Assembly (NCBI GenBank): GCA_964445775.1
Contig: CAYUMH010000180.1
Coordinates: forward strand, 1-6,969
Direction: 5' to 3'
DNA: 6,969 bases
Source of the DNA: Terrimonas sp964445775
GTDB taxonomy: Bacteria > Bacteroidota > Bacteroidia > Chitinophagales > Chitinophagaceae
Position numbers and translations under genes: made by a program
In this document: in pieces, positions 1 through 5,226 of the stretch
How positions within the stretch are numbered: the stretch's first letter is position 1
Layout of the letters: each line of letters begins with the position of its first letter
Notes under the pieces: model-generated
Seen by the model: the letters and a program-made list of their open reading frames with translations, nothing else
Databases searched by the model: none
What the model was told of the DNA's origin: nothing

Positions 1-373
1 CCCTTATTCACAGTTTCATGTGGGCGCTGCTGCCTTATTGGCCAATGGAGAGGTAATTACCGGCACCAACCAGGAGAATGCCGCTTACCCTGTTACCATT
101 TGCGCTGAGCGGGTTTTACTGGGTATTGCGGCCATGTTACATCCCGATACCCCTATTGAAACCTTAGCCATCTCTTTCTCCTCCGAACACCGCGATGCGG
201 CACACCCCATATCACCCTGTGGTATGTGCAGGCAGGCTTTGCTGGAATATGAAGGACGTATGCAGCAACCCATCCGTATCATACTTTCGGGCCAAAGCGG
301 GCAGGTGTACATTATTGAAACGGCAAAACAGTTATTACCCTTTGCCTTTACCAGCAGCGAGCTTAAAGATTAA
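1..373 (+). CDS. cdd: Cytidine deaminase, 5'-truncated by window edge
   Basis: Zn-dependent cytosolic enzyme that deaminates cytidine and deoxycytidine to uridine and deoxyuridine in pyrimidine salvage. The open frame enters from the left edge (first full codon at base 2) and ends at TAA 371-373, leaving 123 visible codons. The first residues, PYSQFHVGAAA, match the conserved PYSxFxVGAA substrate-binding segment, so only the N-terminal few dozen residues are missing; the GTG at 20 is the Val of this segment, not the start. Visible motifs are the NxENAAYP region, the catalytic CAE (Zn-binding Cys codon 101-103, proton-shuttling Glu codon 107-109) and PCGMCRQ (Cys codons 218-220 and 227-229). 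Three Cys ligands indicate the small homotetrameric type of the family. It converges on the MATE gene, with repeat copy A between them. Identification is firm. Confidence 0.95.
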   Translation, partial: PYSQFHVGAAALLANGEVITGTNQENAAYPVTICAERVLLGIAAMLHPDTPIETLAISFSSEHRDAAHPISPCGMCRQALLEYEGRMQQPIRIILSGQSGQVYIIETAKQLLPFAFTSSELKD

Positions 374-384
374 CGGAGTGCGGT

Positions 385-426
385 TATGAATGATGAATAA
401 TGAATGATGAATTATGAGTTATGAAT
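385..426 (-). repeat. Heptamer array of copy A (6 x 7 bp)
   Basis: Six consecutive 7-bp units with no phase slip. On the minus strand from 426 they read ATTCATA, ACTCATA, ATTCATC, ATTCATT, ATTCATC, ATTCATA. Because 7 is not a multiple of 3, the TGA inside each plus-strand unit falls in successive reading frames, so this strand is closed in all frames shortly after the cdd stop. Confidence 0.9.
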
Positions 427-438
427 GATAAGATAAGG

Positions 439-517
439 TTTCACTTTCGGACTTACTGACTTTCGGTCTTCCGACTTACAATCTTCCTTACTTCCCGACT
501 TTCGGTCTTCCTGACTC
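439..517 (-). repeat. Octamer array of copy A (10 x 8 bp, one slip)
   Basis: Ten purine-rich 8-bp units on the minus strand, related to AAGTCNGN. From 517 downward they include GAGTCAGG, AAGACCGA, AAGTCGGG, AAGTAAGG, AAGATTGT, AAGTCGGA, AAGACCGA, AAGTCAGT, AAGTCCGA and AAGTGAAA. The phase is exact except for one 1-bp overlap at position 470, where units 463-470 and 470-477 share a base. A 15-nt direct repeat (458-472 and 497-511) is a consequence of this unit structure. Confidence 0.85.
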
Positions 518-528
518 CTCCAATAACC

Positions 529-1917
529 TTAAATCACTTTATTCTTCCACTTACCACTACGCAAATACATATACGATAATAAGAACAATAAACTCCAGTA
601 CAATAACTCCGAAGCCCAGGCCCATACCAATGACAGGTGATACACATGTAACACCAGGTAAATGTATAAGCTATATACAGCAATGGTCACCAGCTCAATG
701 GCCAGGTTCACCTTTGTGTTGGCCGTACCCGTAACACCATTTAGCCAAACAGTACCTACCGACATCAATAACAAGCCAATAGAAACAATGCGCAGTACCG
801 GTGTGGCATCGGCTATAAAATCGGGACCCTGCCCGTAAATGGATAAAACAATATGCGGGAAGATATTAATGAGCACGCACATGACCAGGGTGAAACTAAA
901 ACTCAGGCGGGCAATCTTACCAATGATAAATAATACCTGTTCCTTTTTTCCCTGCCCGATAATATTACTCACCATAGCATTACTGGTATTGGCAAAGGCC
1001 CACATAAAAATGCCAAATACGCCAAACATATTCCGGATGGCATTACTGATAGCCAGCGGGCGGGGGCCATGTTTTTCAATGAGCAGGTAAAACAATAACC
1101 AGGCGCCTACACTTAACACAAACTGTAATACCAGGGGAGAGGATTGTTTAAAGATCAAACCAGCTGTTTGTGGTCTGAATTTTAAATAACTGAACAGGCT
1201 GAACTGCCGGTTAAACTTTTTATAATGAATCAGGCCTAATACAATGGCCAGTCCCGTTATTTCGGCACATACAGAAGCTATGGCCGCCCCGTTAAATCCA
1301 ATGGCATTAAAACCAAACTTGCCATATATTAAAGCATAATCCAAAAAAATATTCAATACCGCTTCTACAAAAAAAGCATACTTCAGGTACTTACTGTTAT
1401 TGGTGCCTACCAGCATGGCATTACACATCTGGAACAGGTATAAAAACGGTAAACCCAATATACGGATCAGCGAAAACTCAATGGCATCTTTCCGGATGGC
1501 TTCATTTTGTATTACCGCGCCAAAAAAATAAGGCGCGGCCAGGTAACATAACAGGATGCTGAAAGCCGCAAAAAGCAAGGCGATCCAGATAGATTGAGAG
1601 AATAGTAAACCAATATCATTACGCCGGTTTTCTCCTGCACGGCGGGCAATCAGCGCCTGCAAGCCACTGTTTAACCCATTGCCCACCAGGGCAAATACCA
1701 GGTAATACACCCCGGTAATGCCGGCAGCGCCCAGTTCCAGTTCGCCCAGTCCACCCAAAAAAATGGTGTTGGCCACAAAATTGATCTGTGGTACCAGCAG
1801 GGCCAGCGAAATAGGCATGGCAATTTTTAATATCTGCCGGTTACTGGTGCCTACCCTTAAATCGTTATGTGGTACGATGCTTGCCATAAAAAAGGCAACA
1901 AAGCTACGGTAAAGCAT
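529..1917 (-). CDS. MATE-family multidrug/cation antiporter
   Basis: Predicted inner-membrane exporter of the MATE family, which pumps cationic drugs or metabolites outward using H+ or Na+; the substrate here cannot be told. The 462 residues are strongly hydrophobic with roughly twelve membrane segments in two halves. Family-like stretches are NRQILKIAMPISLALLVP (26-43, first helix), RAGENRRN (93-100, loop after a helix pair), the GTNNSKYLKY...GFNGAAIAS region (171-215) and the second-half equivalent around SNIIGQGKKEQ (317-327). The stop is TAA (complement of 529-531). The longest start is ATG at 1917-1915, but an in-frame ATG at 1887-1885 (residue 11) gives 452 residues, and the family-like sequence begins only after it; neither start has a Shine-Dalgarno. 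The gene is single, divergent from the DUF3822-like gene, and followed 11 nt past its stop by repeat copy A. It could be annotated as a NorM/DinF-like member; the family call is firm, the substrate is not. Confidence 0.9.
   Translation of the reverse strand: MLYRSFVAFFMASIVPHNDLRVGTSNRQILKIAMPISLALLVPQINFVANTIFLGGLGELELGAAGITGVYYLVFALVGNGLNSGLQALIARRAGENRRNDIGLLFSQSIWIALLFAAFSILLCYLAAPYFFGAVIQNEAIRKDAIEFSLIRILGLPFLYLFQMCNAMLVGTNNSKYLKYAFFVEAVLNIFLDYALIYGKFGFNAIGFNGAAIASVCAEITGLAIVLGLIHYKKFNRQFSLFSYLKFRPQTAGLIFKQSSPLVLQFVLSVGAWLLFYLLIEKHGPRPLAISNAIRNMFGVFGIFMWAFANTSNAMVSNIIGQGKKEQVLFIIGKIARLSFSFTLVMCVLINIFPHIVLSIYGQGPDFIADATPVLRIVSIGLLLMSVGTVWLNGVTGTANTKVNLAIELVTIAVYSLYIYLVLHVYHLSLVWAWASELLYWSLLFLLSYMYLRSGKWKNKVI
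1899..1906 (-). promoter_or_regulatory. Possible Bacteroidota -7 box before MATE gene
   Basis: The minus strand reads TAGCTTTG here, an exact match to the Bacteroidota -7 consensus TAnnTTTG. It sits 11 nt before the internal ATG (1887-1885) and inside the longest version of the MATE frame. I see no TTG at the usual -33 distance, so this may be chance. If real, it would force use of the internal ATG. Confidence 0.25.
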
Positions 1918-2011
1918 TCATTCAGCATGTTTTATTATTGTTTCCATTTGTAGTATTTGTACCGCCCTAATGGGTATTTTTTATTAACATTGCAGCTGAA
2001 AACGAGCAGAT

Positions 2012-2836
2012 TTGAACCAGATATATACCATAAAAAACAATAAAGAAGTAGCGGCAAAAGAGCAGGCGCTGGCATTGTGCGTAGGTAAAACTTTTTTAGG
2101 TTTTTCCATCACCGGTCACGACGGGGCTGTATTACAATCGCTGGCCTGGCATACCGGTACTGTAGTGGATAAAAAAACAATTGCTGATTTTTTTGATACC
2201 TATCCCGAACTGTCAAGCAATTTTTCCCAGGTAAAAATTGCCTACAATTTCCCGCAAAACATGTTGGTTCCTTTTAAATTTTACAAGGAAGAGGAGAGCG
2301 GACAATTATTAAAAAAACTCCACCTGGTAAGCAATTTTGATATTATTTCCAATGACCGCATTGCCGGCTGGCAAATATGTAATGTATTTGCCGTACCGGA
2401 GGAAATTTACCTGGCTATAAAAAACAAATTTCCGCAGGCCCACTATGTACACCAGCATACCGTAAGTATTCACCAGTTAACCAACCTGCCAGGCAACGGC
2501 AGTTTACAGGTAAACTTTGGCGGTAGTGAGTTTAGTGTGGTGGCCGAAAACGAAGGACAATTATTACTGGCACAAACCTATACCTATAAAACGCCGGCCG
2601 ATGTATTGCTCCAATTACTTTCCTGCTGCCAGCAATATAACCTGGAACAGGAAAAAGTAAAGCTGGTACTATCCGGTTTAATTACGCAGGAATCGGCCCT
2701 GTATAAAGAGCTGTATCAATATTTTATCCATATCGATTTTGCCGCTGTTAACGGCTGGCAGTTTGCTGATACGGAAGAAAATTACCCGGCTCATTTTTTT
2801 ACTCCTTTAAACCAATTGGCCACATGCGTATTATAG
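2012..2836 (+). CDS. DUF3822-like protein upstream of rsmD
   Basis: 274-residue protein of unknown function. I recognise it as the DUF3822-type protein that in Bacteroidota commonly precedes rsmD; this comes from memory of the family and its context, not a search. The start is TTG 2012-2014: an in-frame TGA at 1997-1999 blocks extension and the next in-frame ATG is some 80 codons in, so TTG is the only start that keeps the conserved N-terminus. No signal peptide or membrane segment is visible, so it is probably cytosolic. The N-terminal strand pattern (ALALCVGKTFLGFSITGHDG, about 20-39) and the C-terminal KVKLVLSGLITQESALYKEL (about 217-236) resemble the phosphate- and adenosine-binding parts of actin-like ATPase (PilM/FtsA-type) folds, but the usual acidic catalytic residues are not obvious. 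Its last 13 bp overlap rsmD, so translational coupling is likely. Confidence 0.75.
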   Translation: MNQIYTIKNNKEVAAKEQALALCVGKTFLGFSITGHDGAVLQSLAWHTGTVVDKKTIADFFDTYPELSSNFSQVKIAYNFPQNMLVPFKFYKEEESGQLLKKLHLVSNFDIISNDRIAGWQICNVFAVPEEIYLAIKNKFPQAHYVHQHTVSIHQLTNLPGNGSLQVNFGGSEFSVVAENEGQLLLAQTYTYKTPADVLLQLLSCCQQYNLEQEKVKLVLSGLITQESALYKELYQYFIHIDFAAVNGWQFADTEENYPAHFFTPLNQLATCVL

Positions 2837-3360
2837 CCGGCGAATATGGCGGACGTAAGTTTAACCCGCCTTCCAAAATGCCATATACCCGTCCTACTAC
2901 CGATATTGCCAAGGAAGGACTGTTTAACGTATTGCAACACCAACTGGATATGGAGGGCCTTAAAACCCTTGACCTGTTTGGCGGCACCGGTAATATCAGC
3001 TACGAACTGGCTTCCCGTGGCGCTGAAGATCTTACTTTGGTAGAAAAGGATAACAATATGTTTGCCTTTATTAAAAAAACCATTGAACAATTAAACATAC
3101 CGGGCATTAAACCCGTTAAAATGGATGTGTTTAAATACATACAGCAATGCACCGAGCAATACGACTTTATTTTTGCCGGCCCGCCGTATGCACTCACCAC
3201 CATTGATGAATTACCCAAACTGATCATAGAAAAAAAGCTGCTTAAACCCGGCGGCATCTTTGTGCTCGAGCATACGCCCCGCAACGATTACAAGACTTTT
3301 AAAGGCTATAAAATAGAGAAGAACTACGGCACCACCATCTTTTCTTTTTTTACCGTTTAA
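2824..3360 (+). CDS. rsmD: 16S rRNA (guanine966-N2)-methyltransferase RsmD
   Basis: RsmD transfers a methyl group from S-adenosylmethionine to N2 of G966 (E. coli numbering) of 16S rRNA during 30S assembly. The 178 residues match the usual length of about 180. The N-terminus MRIIAGEYGGRKF is the family signature, followed by RPTTDIAKEGLFNVL (23-37), equivalent to the RPTxxRxREALFN region, and the SAM-binding motif I LDLFGGTGNISYELASRGA (49-67), with the acidic end of strand 2 at VEKD (73-76). Motif IV reads FIFAGPPY (115-122): Gly119 (codon GGC, 3178-3180) stands where most relatives have Asp or Asn. The rest of the fold is intact, so the family call is firm but the motif deserves attention. 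ATG 2824 lies inside the DUF3822-like gene (13-bp overlap), so the two are surely one transcript. The gene is followed by a 230-bp non-coding gap with repeat copy B. Confidence 0.93.
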   Translation: MRIIAGEYGGRKFNPPSKMPYTRPTTDIAKEGLFNVLQHQLDMEGLKTLDLFGGTGNISYELASRGAEDLTLVEKDNNMFAFIKKTIEQLNIPGIKPVKMDVFKYIQQCTEQYDFIFAGPPYALTTIDELPKLIIEKKLLKPGGIFVLEHTPRNDYKTFKGYKIEKNYGTTIFSFFTV

Positions 3361-3439
3361 TTTTTTGTTCCCGGCTGCACCGCTTTCCTCATCGTCTGTT
3401 GCGTCGCACACTTGTACGTCCGGTAAGGCTATTGAACAG
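3361..3439. other. Non-coding lead-in segment before repeat copy B
   Basis: This stretch between the rsmD stop and the octamer array is more GC-rich in its middle (about 3370-3430) than the genes around it, and I see no convincing gene on either strand. It contains a small odd palindrome, TGCGTCGCA (3400-3408). Copy A has no counterpart: there the octamers begin 11 nt after the MATE stop. It may be a further module of the repeat element or a separate dispersed repeat; that is inference. There is no clear stem-plus-T-run terminator, although a T-run (3361-3366) directly follows rsmD. Confidence 0.4.
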
Positions 3440-3495
3440 GAGTCAGGAAGACCGAAAGTCGGGAAGTCAGTAAGACAGCAAGTCAGAAAGTTGAC
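3440..3495 (+). repeat. Octamer array of copy B (7 x 8 bp)
   Basis: Seven 8-bp units in perfect phase: GAGTCAGG, AAGACCGA, AAGTCGGG, AAGTCAGT, AAGACAGC, AAGTCAGA, AAGTTGAC. The AAG at the head of six of the seven units is invariant and the plus strand is purine-rich. The first three units are identical, in order, to the first three of copy A. Confidence 0.9.
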
Positions 3496-3507
3496 ACCTC
3501 CATTGTT

Positions 3508-3556
3508 ATTCATAATTCATCATTCACAATTCATAATTCATAACTCATAATTCATC
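3508..3556 (+). repeat. Heptamer array of copy B (7 x 7 bp)
   Basis: Seven 7-bp units in perfect phase: ATTCATA, ATTCATC, ATTCACA, ATTCATA, ATTCATA, ACTCATA, ATTCATC. A degenerate eighth (ATAACTC) may follow at 3557-3563. The unit junctions create TAA on this strand and each unit carries TGA on the other, so both strands are rich in stops in several frames. Confidence 0.9.
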
Positions 3557-3590
3557 ATAACTCTCTACCATGTACCATTAACCAGCTCCT

Positions 3591-4160
3591 ATGTTAAAAA
3601 AAGAACTCCGCTCCATATACCGTCAGAAAAGAAAAGCGTTAACCGCAGCTGAAAAAAACAAACTGGACGACCTGTTACTGATCCAATTTCAAAACATTCC
3701 CTTACCGCCGCTTCAAACCATTTTAGCCTATGCGGCCATTGACGAGAACAATGAACCGCCTACCGACCTGATGGTGGATTACCTGCAATACATGATTCCC
3801 GAATTACAGATCGCCTATCCCAGGAGCAATGTAGCCACACAGGAAATGGAAGCTGTGTTAACCGATGAAACTGTTTTGTTTGAAAAAAATGAATGGAATA
3901 TTCCGGAGCCTATTGGCGGCATAACCATTGCACCGGAACAGCCGGAACTTATTTTTATACCCTTATTAACTTTTGATACAAAGGGCTACAGGGTAGGCTA
4001 TGGTAAAGGTTTTTACGATAAATACCTGGCCAATTGCCAGCCCGGCATCATCAAAATTGGCATCAGCTACTTTGAACCGGTTAAGGAAATAACCGACCGC
4101 AATAATTTTGATGTACCTTTAAGTTATTGTATCACACCGTATAACACATATGTTTTCTAA
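3591..4160 (+). CDS. 5-formyltetrahydrofolate cyclo-ligase
   Basis: Also called methenyltetrahydrofolate synthetase (EC 6.3.3.2; YgfA in E. coli). It uses ATP to convert 5-formyl-THF to 5,10-methenyl-THF, returning a stored or inhibitory folate to the one-carbon pool in the cytosol. The 189 residues match the family length. The N-terminal LKKELRSIYRQKRKAL (2-17) is the basic helix typical of the family; NIPEP (103-107) corresponds to the conserved (G/N)IxEP segment; and IPLLTFDTKGYRVGYGKGFY (123-142, followed by DKYL) is the diagnostic nucleotide/folate-binding block. The ATG follows in-frame stops and lacks a Shine-Dalgarno, as is usual in Bacteroidota. It is the first gene of a tight run, overlapping lpxK by 11 bp, and repeat copy B ends 34 nt upstream, so any promoter lies in or near the repeat. 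The family call is firm. Confidence 0.92.
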   Translation: MLKKELRSIYRQKRKALTAAEKNKLDDLLLIQFQNIPLPPLQTILAYAAIDENNEPPTDLMVDYLQYMIPELQIAYPRSNVATQEMEAVLTDETVLFEKNEWNIPEPIGGITIAPEQPELIFIPLLTFDTKGYRVGYGKGFYDKYLANCQPGIIKIGISYFEPVKEITDRNNFDVPLSYCITPYNTYVF

Positions 4161-5223
4161 TTTTTTCTTACGTTCTTTCCGTATTTTGTTATTACCGGTA
4201 GCCCTGGTTTACTGGCTGGTCATTACCATCCGTAACTGGCTGTACAACAAAAAAATTTATAAATCCACCGGCTTTGCCTTACCCATTATCTGTGTGGGCA
4301 ACCTGGCTGTAGGCGGCACGGGAAAATCGCCCATGGTGGAATACCTGGTGCGTTTATTGGAGCAACGCTTTAAACCTGCCACTTTAAGTCGTGGTTACAA
4401 ACGCCGTACAAAAGGATATGTACTGGCAGGCGATACCACTACGGCACTTGATATTGGCGATGAACCCATGCAATTCCATATAAAATTTCCTGATTTACCG
4501 GTAGCCGTGGGCGAGGAAAGGGTAGTGGCCATCCCCTTGTTATTACAGGATAAACCGGAAACCAATGTCATCATCCTGGATGATGCGTTGCAACACCGTG
4601 CAGTACAGGCCGGGCTGAACATTTTACTTACTGATAGCAGTAATTTATTTACCAGGGATTTTTATTTACCCACCGGCGATCTGCGCGACCTGAAATCATC
4701 GTACAAGAGAGCCGATATTATTGTGGTAACCAAATGCGACCCGGCATTGACAACAGAAGAAAAAAATAAGATCATAGCCGAAATAAACCCCCTGCCGCAC
4801 CAGCAGGTATTCTTTACCACTACCAAATACGGCAAGGCTTACCATCTTTTTACCAGGGAGATCGTTAGCATTACCATGGACATGGAAGTATTGCTGGTAA
4901 CCGGTATTGCCAACCCGGCACACCTGAAACAACTGCTGGAAAAACACACGGCTTCCTACCAGTTATTACAATACCCCGATCATCATATTTTTAATATTGA
5001 TGACCTGAAGGAAATACGCAAAAAATTTAATACCATTAACAACGAAAATAAAATTATCTTAACAACTGAAAAAGATGCTGTTAGGTTATCAAAGTTTCAA
5101 TCGGACATGCACGATGACCCTGTGTATGTTATTCCAATTGAACACCATTTCCTCTTTAACGAAGGCGAAATATTTGACCAGGCAGTTCTGCAATTTGTAA
5201 GCACAGTTAAACCAATTATATAA
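4150..5223 (+). CDS. lpxK: Tetraacyldisaccharide 4'-kinase LpxK
   Basis: LpxK phosphorylates the 4' position of the tetraacyl-disaccharide 1-phosphate precursor to give lipid IVA, the sixth step of lipid A synthesis, on the cytoplasmic face of the inner membrane. Its presence means the organism has an LPS-type outer membrane. The 357 residues are near the usual length. Visible are an N-terminal hydrophobic anchor (about 10-31), the Walker A P-loop in GNLAVGGTGKSP (50-61), LSRGYKR (79-85), the GDEP motif (103-106), the Walker-B-like LDDALQHR (143-150), YLPTGDLRDL and YPDHHIF (from residue 275; the His pair is 278-279). DDA instead of DDG before the QH is, from memory, common in Bacteroidota and not a defect. 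ATG 4150 lies within the cyclo-ligase gene (11-bp overlap), and rnr starts 3 bp after the stop, which suggests one operon with coupled translation. Confidence 0.95.
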   Translation: MFSNFFLRSFRILLLPVALVYWLVITIRNWLYNKKIYKSTGFALPIICVGNLAVGGTGKSPMVEYLVRLLEQRFKPATLSRGYKRRTKGYVLAGDTTTALDIGDEPMQFHIKFPDLPVAVGEERVVAIPLLLQDKPETNVIILDDALQHRAVQAGLNILLTDSSNLFTRDFYLPTGDLRDLKSSYKRADIIVVTKCDPALTTEEKNKIIAEINPLPHQQVFFTTTKYGKAYHLFTREIVSITMDMEVLLVTGIANPAHLKQLLEKHTASYQLLQYPDHHIFNIDDLKEIRKKFNTINNENKIILTTEKDAVRLSKFQSDMHDDPVYVIPIEHHFLFNEGEIFDQAVLQFVSTVKPII

Positions 5224-5226
5224 ACT

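Larger units (their letters stand above)
385..517 (-). repeat. Composite two-period intergenic repeat, copy A
   Basis: This non-coding element lies between the convergent cdd and MATE genes and fills most of the 155-bp gap. Read on the minus strand it runs: 8-bp-unit array (517 down to 439), 12-nt linker (438-427), 7-bp-unit array (426 down to 385). The order and linker length are the same in copy B at 3440-3556. Two blocks are identical between the copies in inverted orientation: 490-519 matches 3438-3467 (30 nt) and 404-426 matches 3536-3558 (23 nt). The element begins 11 nt past the MATE stop codon in the MATE reading direction, and 11 nt past the cdd stop from the other side. I see no transposase, no terminal inverted repeats and no clear target-site duplication. 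Function unknown. Confidence 0.85.
3440..3556 (+). repeat. Composite two-period intergenic repeat, copy B
   Basis: Second copy of the element at 385-517, in inverted orientation, between rsmD and the formyltetrahydrofolate cyclo-ligase gene. Read on the plus strand it has an octamer array (3440-3495), a 12-nt linker (3496-3507) and a heptamer array (3508-3556). The linker length equals that of copy A although its sequence differs (ACCTCCATTGTT against CCTTATCTTATC). The perfect matches to copy A are 3438-3467 (30 nt) and 3536-3558 (23 nt). Unit numbers differ: 7 octamers and 7 heptamers here, 10 and 6 in copy A. The array ends 34 nt before the cyclo-ligase ATG, so this copy could lie in the 5' leader of that operon or in the 3' tail of the rsmD transcript. 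Confidence 0.85.

Noticed and set aside
463..474. Small hairpin TCGG-TCTT-CCGA as a transcription terminator between cdd and MATE
   Set aside because: The stem is only 4 bp with no following T-run on either strand, and the pairing arises from two neighbouring octamer units.
458..511. 15-nt direct repeat (458-472 and 497-511) as an attachment site or target duplication
   Set aside because: It is fully explained by recurring octamer units inside the array; there is no integrase or insertion between the copies.
385..517. CRISPR-like array
   Set aside because: Units are 7-8 bp and directly abutting, with no 25-40 nt repeats, unique spacers or cas genes.
1938..1959. Plus-strand promoter for the DUF3822-like gene (TTG 1938-1940 with TAGTATTTG 1951-1959)
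   Set aside because: The spacer between TA and TTTG is 3 nt, not 2, and the TTG is only about 10 nt upstream where 19-23 nt is expected for Bacteroidota.
3211..3550. Small reading frames on both strands across the rsmD end and repeat copy B
   Set aside because: They cross the known rsmD gene or consist of repeat sequence, have no family-like residues, and low-complexity periodic DNA easily leaves a frame open.
4579..4602. LpxK LDDALQHR as an active-site defect (Ala for Gly)
   Set aside because: The DD and QH residues are kept, and DDA-type motifs are, from memory, usual in Bacteroidota LpxK.
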